Shown: positions 1-10,073 of the stretch, in pieces
Layout: every line of letters begins with the position of its first letter
How positions within the stretch are numbered: position 1 is the stretch's first letter
From: an uncultured Cytophagales bacterium
GTDB lineage: Bacteria > Bacteroidota > Bacteroidia > Cytophagales > UBA9547
NCBI GenBank assembly: GCA_945957555.1
Contig: CAMFLX010000005.1
Location: forward strand, 1 to 64,000
Reading direction: 5' to 3'
DNA: 64,000 bases
Program-made: the position numbers and the translations under genes
Notes under the pieces: model-generated
Databases searched by the model: none
What the model saw: only the letters and a program-made list of their open reading frames with translations
What the model was told of the DNA's origin: nothing

Positions 1-299
1 GTCAGATCCATAACATAGACAAAGTAAACGGCGAAACTTTTAATGTTGGCGGTAGTAATGAAGTTAGCGTATCACTTTTAGAACTTACAAACCTTTGTGA
101 AAACATTACTAGGAATAAAATTCAAATAGATCGGATTTCAGAAACAAGAGCCGCAGATATTAAACTTTATGTGACGGACAATACAAAGGTATCAAAATTG
201 ACAGGTTGGCAACCAGAGATAACCCCTCAAGTTATCATGTCAGAAATACATGAATGGATCCATAAAAACGAAAAATCTTTAGAGGCTATTTTGAAATAA
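1..299 (+). CDS. NAD-dependent epimerase, C-terminal part (CDP-paratose 2-epimerase-like)
   Basis: Only the last 98 codons are in the window, read from base 3 to the TAA at 297-299; the start lies to the left. The fragment has the C-terminal substrate-binding pattern of extended short-chain dehydrogenases: FNVGG, then SLLEL, then ETRAADIKLYVTD and GWQP, ending in an EIHEWI helix. From memory the order and spacing match the C-terminus of Salmonella RfbE (CDP-tyvelose epimerase). The Rossmann nucleotide-binding domain is not visible, so the substrate is inferred. A second, complete member of the same broad family lies at 2524-3585, which fits a locus making dideoxy or related nucleotide sugars. 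The gene converges with the membrane protein at 339-2231. A short inverted repeat (AAGTGAA at 320-326 against TTCACTT at 338-344) lies between the two stops and may weakly terminate both. Confidence 0.8.
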   Translation, partial: QIHNIDKVNGETFNVGGSNEVSVSLLELTNLCENITRNKIQIDRISETRAADIKLYVTDNTKVSKLTGWQPEITPQVIMSEIHEWIHKNEKSLEAILK

Positions 300-338
300 A
301 TTTTATAAAACTCAATATTAAGTGAATTTTTATTGCTT

Positions 339-2231
339 TCACTTATTCAAGTATTTAACAAACCTACAACGTATTTTTTCATCAAAACCAAATTCCCCTA
401 AAATCCTAAATTTTCTAATTTGTCTGAGTTTACTATGTTTCCCACTATAAAAATTGTACACATCTCTGTTTGACATAATTAATTTATTTATCAAAACCCC
501 TGTGCTAAGAATTTTGGAAATACACCTAAACTTCTCTACAGTACCATCTTGACTTGAAAATTCAACCTCAAGTATTGGAGCATGAAACAATAATCTCATA
601 AGCTTTCCGCTCAATGAATATTTCACATCAACATATAAGTAGATGTTATCCATGTCTTTTGGAACGTCGATCCAATTATTAATCTTATCTAAGAATTTGG
701 AAAGCTGGATTTCTTCTGTATTAACCAAACCATCTCTTTTTTCGAATAATAAATAAGAGCTATCAGGGTTTAAACTCGATTCTATGAGTTCGTACTTCTC
801 TGATATACCACGCTTTGTTATGCTCTCATCCCAAAAGGGCATTCTTTTATCTATACTTTCATTTAAAAACAATAAAAAATGTGGAGCTTCTGAACTGATG
901 TATTTTTTATAATTTAATGAATCTAAACCTAGACTATATGCTGCATATGACTGAATTACAGGCCTAGGAGCATAATTCAACTTGTTTCTATATAGTAAAC
1001 CAATATTCATAGGAAGGATATCCACACTATTATTAGCAATACGTGACAACTGAGAAACATCAAGTTTAATTTGTTCATTATTCTTGTCATCAAAACTACC
1101 TTTATATTTTAAATCCCCGATTAGATCCATTCCATAATTCCAAAAAAACACCTTCTCTTTGAAGTGCTTAACATGAAATATAGAATTTTCATGAAAATAG
1201 AAAAAGTTTAAAAAGCCTAGTACTAAACTAGTAAAACCAAGAGCCATTGTTACAAAAGTACTCGTCCAGAAATATTTCAAATCTTTGTTCCAAATATATA
1301 AAAGCAGATAAAAAATTAGAGTATTAAAAATAAAAACAAAAATATGTGTATCTATTCTAACAAAACCATTTTTAAACAGAAGAAAATAATAAAAACAATA
1401 GATGATCGAAACTAAAATATTCTCTTTTTTAAGAAAGAATTTTATATTCACGAGTATTAGAAAACAGAAAATGCATAAAATAAAAACACCAACCCAATCC
1501 ACTGGATCAGAAATACTAAAGGGTAACATCATTGCGTCATTATAGTCATCAATAAACCTTATACCACTCAACAAATACCCCCTCATATCCACTCTTAAAA
1601 GAATAGAAAGAACAAAAACGGATACAAAATAACAGAAGGTTAAAAAAAGGATAATAGGTGTTTTTTTGTAATCAATGATACTGACGGACACAAACACCAT
1701 AAACATGATCAGAAAATTGACAAATCCATAATTTATTTTTACAAAAAAGGTTAAGACAGAAATCAACAGTATAAAATATAAATACTTATAATTTTTAAGC
1801 ACAAGTACTTGATAAACTGCAAATAAGAATATTAACAGCAAATAATACTCACATGACACATCTGAGATTAGAAAACAAAAAACTAATAAAAACAACCACT
1901 TTAAGCGGTGGCTTTCTCTTTGAGAAACTTGTGATATAATATAAACAACAAGACCTATCGTTACAAATTCGAATGTTGCAATAATCCACTTATAAGAATA
2001 AAGTACACCTACTTTTGTAATCAAAAAATGTAAGGGACCGTAAGTAAAAACTATATCACGGCCAAAAACAAGTCCATTTAGGTTTGCTAAGCCTAAAGCT
2101 ATTTTCCATGATGGATCTATACCTATTCTTACTTGTTCAACAAGTACAGGAGGGAGCAAGATTACAAACAACAACAGGAGAAAGTAGTTGTTACATATTT
2201 TTAAAAAAAAACCTTTGAGTGAAGTTAACAT
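339..2231 (-). CDS. Large polytopic membrane protein, possible GT-C-like enzyme of polysaccharide synthesis
   Basis: A 630-residue protein with roughly eleven hydrophobic segments in the first two thirds and a soluble C-terminal part of about 250 residues. Near the N-terminus, after the first membrane segment, is the signature GIDPSW followed by GLVFGRDIVFTYGPL. I recall the pattern DPSW...FGRDIVFTYGPL from uncharacterised polytopic proteins in several phyla. Its position in the first extracytoplasmic loop resembles the acidic-loop arrangement of GT-C glycosyltransferases, but no function is established and I do not assign one. It stands alone on the minus strand between sugar epimerase genes, so a role in surface glycan assembly is inferred from context only. 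A good minus-strand promoter lies just upstream (2261-2289). Many rare-looking A/T-rich codons give it a low-GC look compared with the flanking genes, which is common in polysaccharide loci. Confidence 0.75.
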   Translation of the reverse strand: MLTSLKGFFLKICNNYFLLLLFVILLPPVLVEQVRIGIDPSWKIALGLANLNGLVFGRDIVFTYGPLHFLITKVGVLYSYKWIIATFEFVTIGLVVYIISQVSQRESHRLKWLFLLVFCFLISDVSCEYYLLLIFLFAVYQVLVLKNYKYLYFILLISVLTFFVKINYGFVNFLIMFMVFVSVSIIDYKKTPIILFLTFCYFVSVFVLSILLRVDMRGYLLSGIRFIDDYNDAMMLPFSISDPVDWVGVFILCIFCFLILVNIKFFLKKENILVSIIYCFYYFLLFKNGFVRIDTHIFVFIFNTLIFYLLLYIWNKDLKYFWTSTFVTMALGFTSLVLGFLNFFYFHENSIFHVKHFKEKVFFWNYGMDLIGDLKYKGSFDDKNNEQIKLDVSQLSRIANNSVDILPMNIGLLYRNKLNYAPRPVIQSYAAYSLGLDSLNYKKYISSEAPHFLLFLNESIDKRMPFWDESITKRGISEKYELIESSLNPDSSYLLFEKRDGLVNTEEIQLSKFLDKINNWIDVPKDMDNIYLYVDVKYSLSGKLMRLLFHAPILEVEFSSQDGTVEKFRCISKILSTGVLINKLIMSNRDVYNFYSGKHSKLRQIRKFRILGEFGFDEKIRCRFVKYLNK

Positions 2232-2260
2232 TCTAACGAAGCTATAGTGTTACCATCCTA

Positions 2261-2289
2261 CAAAGATAATGTGAAAACAAATCACACAA
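2261..2289 (-). promoter_or_regulatory. Promoter of the 630-residue membrane protein gene
   Basis: Read on the minus strand: TTG (complement of 2287-2289), 18 bases, then TATCTTTG (complement of 2261-2268). This fits the Bacteroidota primary promoter (-33 TTG, -7 TAnnTTTG). The predicted transcript start is about 20 bases before the ATG at 2231. Confidence 0.6.
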
Positions 2290-2389
2290 GCTAAGTACAT
2301 TCACAAATTAAATCAAAATAGGGACTGTCCGATTACTAAATGAATAGGAATTCCTCAATATTATAATTTTTTTTATTAATTCAATTCAC

Positions 2390-2398
2390 TAATTTTGC
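2390..2398 (+). promoter_or_regulatory. Possible -7 box for the epimerase-FkbM-GT2 operon
   Basis: TAATTTTGC matches TAnnTTTG plus the favoured following pyrimidine. There is no clear -33 element, and the leader to the ATG at 2524 would be about 120 bases, so this is tentative. Confidence 0.35.
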
Positions 2399-2523
2399 CC
2401 GCTTAAATTCGTTAAATCAACATTAGGTCAACTGTATTTAAACCAAAACATTGTCTTTAAAACAACAAGGTTATATGTGAGGTTGCAAATACTTAATTTT
2501 ATAAATTCAAATCGATACTATAA

Positions 2524-3585
2524 ATGAAAATTGCAATCATCACTGGTTCTGCTGGGCTTATAGGAAGTGAATCAGTGAGTTTTTTTTCGGACAAATTTGA
2601 CCTAGTCGTGGGCATTGACAATAATCTTAGAGAGTATTTTTTCGGAAAAGATGGCTCAACGATATGGAACAACGATAGACTTGTTGAGAAATATCCAAAT
2701 TACAAACCTTATTCTGTAGATATTAGAGATGTGGAAGGGCTCGAAAGAATATTTCTGGAGTATAAAGCTGACATAAAACTTATTGTACATACTGCGGCAC
2801 AACCAAGTCATGACTGGGCGGCAAAAGAACCCTTTACTGATTTTTCGGTGAATGCAAACGGAACCTTGAACATGTTGGAACTAACACGTTTACACTGTCC
2901 TGAGGCCGTTTTCATTTTTACTTCTACAAACAAAGTATATGGTGACAACCCAAACTATCTTCCATTGGTAGAACTTGAAACCAGATGGGAAATAAGCTCA
3001 AAGCATAACTATTTTACAGATGGTATTGACGAAAAGATGAGTATTGATCATACCAAACACTCACTTTTTGGTGCATCAAAAGTAGCGGCTGATATATTAG
3101 TTCAGGAATACGGAAGATACTTCAATATGAAAACAGGTATTTTCAGAGGAGGATGTCTAACTGGTCCAAATCATTCTGGCGCAAAGCTGCACGGATTCTT
3201 ATCTTATTTAATGAAATGCGCCGTTACGGGAGAGCAATACACTGTGTTTGGCTACAAGGGCAAGCAGGTGCGTGATAATATACATAGTTGGGATCTTGTG
3301 AACATGTTTTGGCATTTTTATCAAAACCCCCGAATAGCGGAAGTATATAATGCTGGAGGGGGAAGACACTCCAATTGTTCCATGGCTGAAGCGATTGCCC
3401 TTTCGGAGAAAATTACGGGAAAAAAAATGAACTATACCTATACTGAAACTAATAGAATAGGAGATCATATCTGGTGGATTAGCGACCTCAGAAAATTTAA
3501 AGAGCACTATCCAAACTGGAGTTGGAAATATGATATTAATGACATTTTGAGTCAGATTTACACCTCCACTACCTCAAGAAGTTAA
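2524..3585 (+). CDS. CDP-paratose 2-epimerase-like sugar-nucleotide epimerase
   Basis: A 353-residue extended short-chain dehydrogenase. GSAGLIGS at residues 8-15 is the NAD-binding glycine motif, D32 would contact the adenosine ribose, and [12 protein letters not shown] (89-100) is the strand-4 signature of the CDP-paratose/CDP-tyvelose 2-epimerase group. [11 protein letters not shown] (133-143) supplies the catalytic Ser/Thr region. The catalytic YxxxK motif appears as F182-G-A-S-K186: the usual tyrosine is phenylalanine. I recall close homologues sharing this HSLFGASK segment, so it looks like a subfamily trait. The reaction is probably C-2 epimerisation (or a related step) on a nucleotide-linked sugar in the cytoplasm, feeding a surface glycan. 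It is followed after 4 bases by the FkbM methyltransferase and then a GT2 enzyme, forming one operon. Confidence 0.8.
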   Translation: MKIAIITGSAGLIGSESVSFFSDKFDLVVGIDNNLREYFFGKDGSTIWNNDRLVEKYPNYKPYSVDIRDVEGLERIFLEYKADIKLIVHTAAQPSHDWAAKEPFTDFSVNANGTLNMLELTRLHCPEAVFIFTSTNKVYGDNPNYLPLVELETRWEISSKHNYFTDGIDEKMSIDHTKHSLFGASKVAADILVQEYGRYFNMKTGIFRGGCLTGPNHSGAKLHGFLSYLMKCAVTGEQYTVFGYKGKQVRDNIHSWDLVNMFWHFYQNPRIAEVYNAGGGRHSNCSMAEAIALSEKITGKKMNYTYTETNRIGDHIWWISDLRKFKEHYPNWSWKYDINDILSQIYTSTTSRS

Positions 3586-3589
3586 TACA

Positions 3590-4327
3590 ATGTTTCGGCA
3601 CTTAAGGACTTCGATTATTCAAAAGCTTATTGGAATCAATGAAAGAATTGTATTTTACCCAGAGCTAAAAAGAGTTTATAAGAGTCTGTTTAATTCGAAT
3701 ACATTAATAACCATCATAGATATTGGCTCTAACAAAGGCCAAAGCATCGATTTTTTCAGATCGATTTCGTCAAATACTAAGATTTACGGTTTCGAGCCCA
3801 ATCCCACATTATTTAGAAGTCTCGAAAAAAAATACAAAAACTGTACAAATGTACATCTTAGCAATCAAGGTGTAAGTAATATAAATGGAAAACTGATTTT
3901 CCAAGAAAACCTTTTAAATGAAACTTCGACATTCGAAGAGTTGAACTATGAATCAACCTATCTTAAACAAAAGTCAAAAATTTTGGGGGTTAAACCAGAG
4001 GCCATTATTGTAAAAAAGTATGAAGTAGAGGTTTGCAGGATTTCAGATTTTATAGCGAAAAACAACTTGCAAAATATTGATATCATTAAAATTGATGTTG
4101 AAGGGCACGAATTACAATGCTTAAAAGGATTATTTGAGAGCAACGACACATTAACTATTAAATATATACAATTGGAAAGCCATTCCGATGATATGTATAT
4201 TAACAAAGGAAATCATGTTGAAATTAATGAGATCTTGAAATCTAACGGGTTTAACGAATTTAAGAAAATCAAACACGGATTTGGCGACTTTCACGAAATC
4301 CTATATAAAAATGTAAACATCAAATGA
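3590..4327 (+). CDS. FkbM family methyltransferase
   Basis: A 245-residue SAM-dependent methyltransferase. Motif I is IDIGSNKGQS near residue 43, followed by the acidic post-I strand YGFEPNP and, near residue 165, the family hallmark IDIIKIDVEGHE. FkbM-type enzymes O-methylate sugars or small molecules, and in glycan loci they usually cap or decorate sugars. The start ATG is 4 bases after the epimerase stop, and the stop codon overlaps the ATG of the next glycosyltransferase (ATGA at 4324), so the three genes are almost certainly co-transcribed and translationally coupled. The methylated substrate cannot be read from the sequence. Confidence 0.85.
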   Translation: MFRHLRTSIIQKLIGINERIVFYPELKRVYKSLFNSNTLITIIDIGSNKGQSIDFFRSISSNTKIYGFEPNPTLFRSLEKKYKNCTNVHLSNQGVSNINGKLIFQENLLNETSTFEELNYESTYLKQKSKILGVKPEAIIVKKYEVEVCRISDFIAKNNLQNIDIIKIDVEGHELQCLKGLFESNDTLTIKYIQLESHSDDMYINKGNHVEINEILKSNGFNEFKKIKHGFGDFHEILYKNVNIK

Positions 4328-5064
4328 AACTCTCTGTAGTCATTCCAGCATACAACGAGGAAGGTTCAATTGCTGAAACTTTGCAAACACTGTATGATAA
4401 GTTAGTTTCAGAAGGGATCGATCATGAAATTTTCGTGACCAACGACAATTCTAAAGACAATACAGTAGAAATATTAACTAATTTACAGCCTATCATACCA
4501 ACTCTTAAATTTGAAACCAACAAAGGCCCCAATGGTTTTGGATTTGCGGTGAGGTATGGCCTAGAGCGTTTTTCAGGTGATTGTGTTGCTATTATGATGG
4601 CCGATCTTTCTGATAGTCCCGATGATCTCGTTAAATTTTATAGAACAATGGTAGAAGGTAATTGGGATTGCGTGTTTGGGAACAGATGGACAAAAGGTGG
4701 GGAAGTGTATGATTACCCACAGACAAAAAAAATAATAAACCGAATTGCAAACTTCATTGTCTCTATGACGATTGGTGTAAAATATACAGATTGCACGAAT
4801 GCATTCAAGCTATACAAACGAGAAACCATGCAGGGCCTTAAGCCATTTCTTTCCCCTCATTTCAACCTCACACTCGAACTTCCTCTCAAGGCTATCGTGA
4901 GAGGCTATTCATATACGATTGTCCCTAATTCTTGGAGAAACAGAAAAGCAGGGGAGTCAAAACTCAAAATCAAGGAAATGGGAAGCAGGTATTTTTTTAT
5001 TTTATTATACTGTATTATAGAAAAATTTTTCTCAAGAGGCGATTTTCAGAAAAAATGGGATTGA
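4324..5064 (+). CDS. GT2 glycosyltransferase, dolichyl-phosphate mannose synthase-like
   Basis: A 246-residue GT-A fold enzyme. VVIPAYNEEGSI at residues 5-16 is the N-terminal nucleotide-sugar strand, ND-N-SKDNT is the next loop, and MADLSDSP (about residue 97) carries the metal-binding aspartates in place of the usual ADLQ(H)P. DCTNAFKLYKR (about 156) and the W-R-N-R-K-AGESK-L-K-IKEMG segment are typical of dolichyl-phosphate mannosyltransferase-like proteins. There is no C-terminal membrane pair, so it is a short, peripheral type. It probably transfers a sugar to a lipid carrier such as undecaprenyl phosphate. It overlaps the FkbM gene by 4 bases and is the last gene of this operon. Confidence 0.85.
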   Translation: MKLSVVIPAYNEEGSIAETLQTLYDKLVSEGIDHEIFVTNDNSKDNTVEILTNLQPIIPTLKFETNKGPNGFGFAVRYGLERFSGDCVAIMMADLSDSPDDLVKFYRTMVEGNWDCVFGNRWTKGGEVYDYPQTKKIINRIANFIVSMTIGVKYTDCTNAFKLYKRETMQGLKPFLSPHFNLTLELPLKAIVRGYSYTIVPNSWRNRKAGESKLKIKEMGSRYFFILLYCIIEKFFSRGDFQKKWD

Positions 5065-5112
5065 TTTTGATATTAAATGAAATGGCTCATTCATAAAATC
5101 AAGGCAAATGAT

Positions 5113-5121
5113 TACCTTTGC
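5113..5121 (+). promoter_or_regulatory. -7 box of gcvP
   Basis: TACCTTTGC is a perfect TAnnTTTG(C) box 20 bases before the ATG at 5142. It leaves a very short leader and supports that start over the upstream in-frame TTG at 5133. No TTG at -33 is seen. Confidence 0.6.
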
Positions 5122-5141
5122 AGTCTTGATTTTTGGATGAT

Positions 5142-8009
5142 ATGAATATAAGTGCAGAGAAGTTTCAAGGTCGCCACATTGGTCCAAGTGCCTCAGAAAC
5201 AAACAAAATGCTCCAGGCCATTGGACTGGATTCTTTGAATGATCTAATTACAAAAACGATTCCTAAGGGAATCAGATTAGAAACACCCCTACAGCTTTTA
5301 ACTGCGCAATCTGAGACAGATTTCTTGTCAAGACTTAGAGATATTGCTAAGCAAAACAAGATTTATAGATCCTATATTGGTATGGGATACTACAATACCT
5401 ACACGCCAAATGTAATCCTAAGGAATATCCTTGAAAACCCAGGATGGTATACCGCATACACTCCATATCAAGCAGAAATTGCTCAAGGTAGGCTAGAAAT
5501 GTTGATCAATTTTCAGACGATGATCACAGAGCTTACTGGAATGCAAATTGCCAATGCATCACTTTTGGACGAAGGTACAGCAGCAGCTGAAGCTATGACC
5601 ATGTTATACGCTGTTAAGGATAGATCTAAAATCAATGCTCATAAAATCTTCATATCAAAAAATCTACATCCACAGACTATAGACGTACTGGTTACCAGAT
5701 CTCAACCCATTGGTATTGATTTGGTCATTGACGACGAACACAAGTTTGATTTCGACGAAAGTTACTATGCTGTATTTTTGTCTTATCCAGACACATATGG
5801 CTCTATCATTGATTATACCTCATTTATAGGAAAAGCACATGAAAGCAAAATTTTAGTCGGATTTGTGGCTGATCTATTGAGTCTTACACTACTAAAGTCT
5901 CCAGGAGAAATGGGGGCTGATGTTGTGGTCGGATCCGCACAAAGATTTGGTGTTCCTATGGGATACGGTGGCCCGCATGCTGGTTTTTTTGCCACCAAAG
6001 ACGAATACAAGAGAAGTATCCCTGGTAGAATTATTGGAGTTTCTGTTGATGCACAAGGCAACAAAGCCTACAGAATGTCATTACAAACTAGGGAGCAACA
6101 TATCAGGAGAGAAAAAGCGACATCTAACATTTGTACTGCACAGGTTTTACTTTCTGTAATGGCTGCTTCATATGCAATTTACCATGGCCCAGAAGGTCTC
6201 AAAAAAATAGCTGAAAGGGTGAATGCTCTTACCAGTTATCTTTCGCATCAACTACAAAGTCATGATTATGAGCTTGTCAACAAATCTTGGTTTGATACCC
6301 TCACGGTGAAAGTCGCCAATGCCGATAAAATATTAGAGCTTGGTGTTCAAAAAGAAATCAATTTCAGAAAAGTTGATGACAGAACTGTGGGTATTTCACT
6401 TGACGAAACTACTAAAACGGAAGATGTTAGGGATATTATTGAAATATTTACAAGCCTTTCAGGCAATAAACTGGATTCTGAAGAATATTCCAATGCTTCT
6501 TATGCATCCTTTATTCCTGTGGAACTCAAACGCACCAGTAGATTTTTAGAATATTCAGTCTTCAATGAATATCACTCTGAACATGAGATGTTAAGGTATC
6601 TGAAAAAACTGGAGAATAAGGATTTGTCTATGGTGCATTCAATGATTTCGTTGGGCTCATGCACCATGAAATTAAATGCAACCTCAGAAATGATTCCAGT
6701 GACATGGCCAGAATTTGGAGCACTTCACCCCTTTGCGCCTAAAGAACAGGCCAAAGGCTATGATATCATATTTAAGGATCTGGAAAGTTGGCTGTCACAA
6801 ATTACCGGTTTTCATGCAGTTTCGCTACAACCCAACTCTGGGGCACAGGGTGAATATGCAGGGCTAATGGTGATCAGGGCGTACCACCAAGATAGAGGTA
6901 ATTCCAATAGAAATGTAGCACTCATACCATCTTCTGCACATGGCACAAACCCTGCAAGTGCTGTAATGGTAGGAATGAAAGTCGTAGTGGTAAAATGTGA
7001 TGAAAACGGCAATATTGATCTTGAAGATTTAAAACAACAGGCAATCGCCCATAAAGATGATCTTGCATGTTTAATGATCACTTACCCCTCAACACATGGT
7101 GTTTTTGAAGAACACATTAAAGACATTATTCAAATTATTCATGATTTCGGTGGTTTGGTATATATGGATGGCGCCAATATGAATGCTCAGGTTGGCCTCA
7201 CAAGCCCAGGCACCATAGGGGCTGATGTATGTCATTTGAATTTACACAAAACATTTTGTATTCCACACGGCGGTGGTGGCCCAGGTATGGGGCCAATCGG
7301 AGTAGCCAAGCATTTGGCTCCTTATCTACCTGGTCATGCTGTTGTTAAAACAGGAGGCGAAAAAGCTATATCAGCAGTTTCGGCAGCACCTTATGGAAGT
7401 GCAAGTATCTTATTGATTTCATACGCCTATATCTCCATGATGGGAGGAGAAGGTCTGACAGAAGCCACAAAATATGCGATTTTGAATGCCAATTACATCA
7501 AAGCCAGATTAGAATCTTATTATCCAGTACTTTATACAGGTGTAAATGGTTTCTGTGCGCACGAAATGATTTTAGATTGTAGAGGGTTTAAACATACTGT
7601 AAACGTGGAGGTTGAAGATATCGCCAAACGCCTTATGGACTACGGCTACCATGCTCCCACGGTATCATTCCCAGTTGCTGGTACCCTCATGATCGAACCC
7701 ACAGAATCTGAAAGCAAAGCGGAACTTGATAAATTTTGCGAGGCTATGATTGCCATCAGACAAGAAATAGCTGAAATCGAGAATGGTACATCAGACAAGT
7801 TTAACAATGTCCTCAAAAATGCTCCCCATACCGCTGCTGTACTCACGGCAGATGTTTGGGAGAAGCCTTATACAAGACAAAAGGCTGCATTCCCGCTCAG
7901 TTGGATCAAAGACGCTAAATTCTGGCCTTCAGTGGGACGTATAGACAATGCGTATGGAGATAGAAATCTGGTATGTACGTGTGCACCTATAGAGGAATAC
8001 GCTCAATAA
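5142..8009 (+). CDS. gcvP: Glycine dehydrogenase (aminomethyl-transferring), P protein of the glycine cleavage system
   Basis: A 955-residue PLP enzyme that decarboxylates glycine and passes the aminomethyl group to lipoyl-GcvH. The N-terminal FQGRHIGPS is the family's opening motif. The pseudo-symmetric N- and C-halves are fused in one chain, as in the homodimeric type. The PLP lysine is in [21 protein letters not shown] (K703), with the glycine-rich loop directly after it. The C-terminal half opens with [17 protein letters not shown] chose ATG 5142 rather than the TTG at 5133 because the family starts close to this point and a -7 box ends at 5121. gcvT and gcvH are not nearby. A strong hairpin terminator follows the stop, so the gene is transcribed alone. 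Confidence 0.97.
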   Translation: MNISAEKFQGRHIGPSASETNKMLQAIGLDSLNDLITKTIPKGIRLETPLQLLTAQSETDFLSRLRDIAKQNKIYRSYIGMGYYNTYTPNVILRNILENPGWYTAYTPYQAEIAQGRLEMLINFQTMITELTGMQIANASLLDEGTAAAEAMTMLYAVKDRSKINAHKIFISKNLHPQTIDVLVTRSQPIGIDLVIDDEHKFDFDESYYAVFLSYPDTYGSIIDYTSFIGKAHESKILVGFVADLLSLTLLKSPGEMGADVVVGSAQRFGVPMGYGGPHAGFFATKDEYKRSIPGRIIGVSVDAQGNKAYRMSLQTREQHIRREKATSNICTAQVLLSVMAASYAIYHGPEGLKKIAERVNALTSYLSHQLQSHDYELVNKSWFDTLTVKVANADKILELGVQKEINFRKVDDRTVGISLDETTKTEDVRDIIEIFTSLSGNKLDSEEYSNASYASFIPVELKRTSRFLEYSVFNEYHSEHEMLRYLKKLENKDLSMVHSMISLGSCTMKLNATSEMIPVTWPEFGALHPFAPKEQAKGYDIIFKDLESWLSQITGFHAVSLQPNSGAQGEYAGLMVIRAYHQDRGNSNRNVALIPSSAHGTNPASAVMVGMKVVVVKCDENGNIDLEDLKQQAIAHKDDLACLMITYPSTHGVFEEHIKDIIQIIHDFGGLVYMDGANMNAQVGLTSPGTIGADVCHLNLHKTFCIPHGGGGPGMGPIGVAKHLAPYLPGHAVVKTGGEKAISAVSAAPYGSASILLISYAYISMMGGEGLTEATKYAILNANYIKARLESYYPVLYTGVNGFCAHEMILDCRGFKHTVNVEVEDIAKRLMDYGYHAPTVSFPVAGTLMIEPTESESKAELDKFCEAMIAIRQEIAEIENGTSDKFNNVLKNAPHTAAVLTADVWEKPYTRQKAAFPLSWIKDAKFWPSVGRIDNAYGDRNLVCTCAPIEEYAQ

Positions 8010-8034
8010 TTGCAATGCTTCAAAACTTAAAAGG

Positions 8035-8069
8035 AAAGGGCTACGGATTCTGAAATCTGTAGCCCTTTT
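8035..8069 (+). terminator. Terminator of gcvP
   Basis: A 15-bp stem (AAAGGGCTACGGATT against AATCTGTAGCCCTTT, one G-T pair) with a short loop, followed by a T-rich stretch, lies 26 bases after the gcvP stop. It also sits at the 3' side of the convergent glycogen synthase gene. Confidence 0.85.
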
Positions 8070-8094
8070 ATTTGTCTATGAATACTCCATCACA

Positions 8095-9912
8095 TCAATC
8101 ATATTTACGCTCTACAGCCATGTCATAGGCTTTATCATAGTAATTCGCAAGATTGCTCCAATCAAAATGTTCAGAAACACTTTCAACTCTATTTCTCTGA
8201 TCTATTCGCTCTCTTCTGCCTTGTTGCACAAATGAAAACATCAAATTAGCCAACTCTTCGGCAGCCTCACTAAACGACTTACGGTATCGCTTAACGACAT
8301 AAACTCCTTTCTCTTCTGGATTAGGAATATGCTGTAATACATAATCACCAAAGCCTGCCAAATCAGAGGTAATGGCCGGAACACCACTTGCCATGGCCTC
8401 TAAAGGTGTATAACCCCATGGTTCATAATAGCTCGGGAATACCCCCAAGTGACAGCCCCTTACAAATTGCCCATATTCCATTCCGAATAGTGGATTGGAA
8501 GGTGTAATAAAGTCTGGATGGTAAACCACCTTAACCTTATCCCAAGAGTTGTTGATCAGGTGGGTTGTTTTTAAGTAATTTAATATATCATCCTTTTCAG
8601 GATTCCATAAGTTGTGGGTTACTATTTTAGGAAGCGTACCATTTTTCCAGCTTTGCAAGGTACGTCTCAATCTTAACCTCCAATATTCGTCAACAAATTG
8701 GTTCAAATCCGGCATGCGCAAGTCACTACTGGCTGCAGCCGCCTCAAACAGCTTCTCGCCTACCTGTTCCTGGATTTCATTACAAGTCTGCCGAATCTCT
8801 TCTAGGGTGGCTCTGGTCTGAAGTACTTCCGGATTGATCGACTGGAAGTCACGCTTGGTGATGAAGAACATAACCACTGTTGTGTTCATTCCTATCGACT
8901 TCATTTTGTGGTTTAGCCTTGCTAAAGCTTCTATAGTTAAGTCAAAACCTTTATTTTTATATTCATATCTGCCTGATGTGAAAAAATACAAAGTATTGTC
9001 CAAATCAAACGAATAGCTTTGAAAAAAATGACCCACCACAAATTTATGGATCTTATCCTTGTACAATTTATGTAAATTCTGATGCTCGTGTAACGCTGCA
9101 AATCGCTGAATATTAAGACCATTCGGTAGATTTACATCAGTTCTTCTTCCTAAAAGAGCTTCACATTCCTTGCCAGTTACATCACTTACAGTTGTAAAAA
9201 CTTCCGCACCATGAGCAGCAGCTCTTTCTATTTTTACTGGACATTCTATATTAAAATGTCTCGCTTCATTGGACCAATAATAATGATATAGGTTATCATA
9301 GAAGTTTCCATCATTCATCGCTAGATACCTTCCCAAAAGCGTAGCATGAGTAGTAAAAACCGTTGTTACTGGTATGTTTTCATATCTGATATCTGGTATA
9401 GCGGTAGCCACCATCCACTCGTGGAAGTGCCCAACAAATCTATGCTCCTTGGCTTCTTCAACATTGGTTAATATTTTGAGATATTCCTTTACCAAATATC
9501 CAAAGGCAATCACTTGTGTTTGCAGTTCGTCTGCATGTTCACAAGGAATATCGTGTCTATTCCAAAGGTCGTATTTGATTTCACCCAACTTATAGTATAC
9601 ATAAAAGGGGTTGATAAGGATCACTTTTGGTTTTCCAGAAACCAGCCAGCGCCCATACTGTACCTCAAAACCCATTTCACGCATTTTTAAAACCGCCTGA
9701 CCAAATATGTCAGTATAATCATCTATAGGTTCAAATTCAGAAATAGCTTTATGATGAAAATAAGGGCCAATCAAACAATAATTGTTTCCCCATCGCTCTT
9801 TGATGGCGGGCACCTTGGATCTAATAACCGTGTAAATACCACCCACTTGATTACATACTTCCCAAGCTACTTCGATTAAAAACTTCTCCGATTCAGATTT
9901 GATTTGAGCCAT
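8095..9912 (-). CDS. Glycogen synthase, GT3 (eukaryote-type) family
   Basis: A 605-residue glycosyltransferase of the GT3 family, which elongates glycogen from UDP-glucose, unlike the ADP-glucose GlgA (GT5). The N-terminus carries EVAWEVCNQVGGIYTVIRSK (residues 13-32), the donor-binding glycine motif of yeast and animal Gsy. RHFNIECPVKIERAAAHGAEVFTTVSDVT and NGLNIQRF follow, and the C-terminal half has YYEPWGYTPLEAMASGVP with the catalytic glutamates. The length is shorter than eukaryotic Gsy because the phosphorylated C-terminal tail is missing. GT3 synthases are common in Bacteroidota. No glycogen-branching or phosphorylase gene is adjacent. The ATG at 9912 precedes the conserved region closely. 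Confidence 0.93.
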   Translation of the reverse strand: MAQIKSESEKFLIEVAWEVCNQVGGIYTVIRSKVPAIKERWGNNYCLIGPYFHHKAISEFEPIDDYTDIFGQAVLKMREMGFEVQYGRWLVSGKPKVILINPFYVYYKLGEIKYDLWNRHDIPCEHADELQTQVIAFGYLVKEYLKILTNVEEAKEHRFVGHFHEWMVATAIPDIRYENIPVTTVFTTHATLLGRYLAMNDGNFYDNLYHYYWSNEARHFNIECPVKIERAAAHGAEVFTTVSDVTGKECEALLGRRTDVNLPNGLNIQRFAALHEHQNLHKLYKDKIHKFVVGHFFQSYSFDLDNTLYFFTSGRYEYKNKGFDLTIEALARLNHKMKSIGMNTTVVMFFITKRDFQSINPEVLQTRATLEEIRQTCNEIQEQVGEKLFEAAAASSDLRMPDLNQFVDEYWRLRLRRTLQSWKNGTLPKIVTHNLWNPEKDDILNYLKTTHLINNSWDKVKVVYHPDFITPSNPLFGMEYGQFVRGCHLGVFPSYYEPWGYTPLEAMASGVPAITSDLAGFGDYVLQHIPNPEEKGVYVVKRYRKSFSEAAEELANLMFSFVQQGRRERIDQRNRVESVSEHFDWSNLANYYDKAYDMAVERKYD

Positions 9913-10033
9913 TTTAGAGTAAAAAATAATTAAAAAATGTTAGTTTTTATACGGAAAATACAAGGTAAAGTTTAGAAAATGCTCTGATTTGAAGAAATTG
10001 TTTTGTCTACTGACGTTTCAGTTATTTATTTAT

Positions 10034-10041
10034 TACTTTTG
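10034..10041 (+). promoter_or_regulatory. -7 box for the 10.07-11.82 kb gene pair
   Basis: TACTTTTG fits TAnnTTTG and lies 33 bases before the ATG at 10074. Upstream TTG triplets (9998, 10003) are at a less favourable spacing. Confidence 0.45.
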
Positions 10042-10073
10042 AACTAAAATACGGTCCATATCATTGCTATCAT

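Noticed and set aside
5133-5141. TTG at 5133 as the gcvP start
   Set aside because: ATG 5142 follows at a typical distance from the -7 box and fits the family start.
5920-6159. 79-residue plus-strand frame within gcvP
   Set aside because: Alternate-frame shadow of gcvP.
8700-8716. T-loop-like GGTTCAAATCC, possible tRNA gene
   Set aside because: It lies within glycogen synthase and no acceptor or anticodon stem can be built around it.
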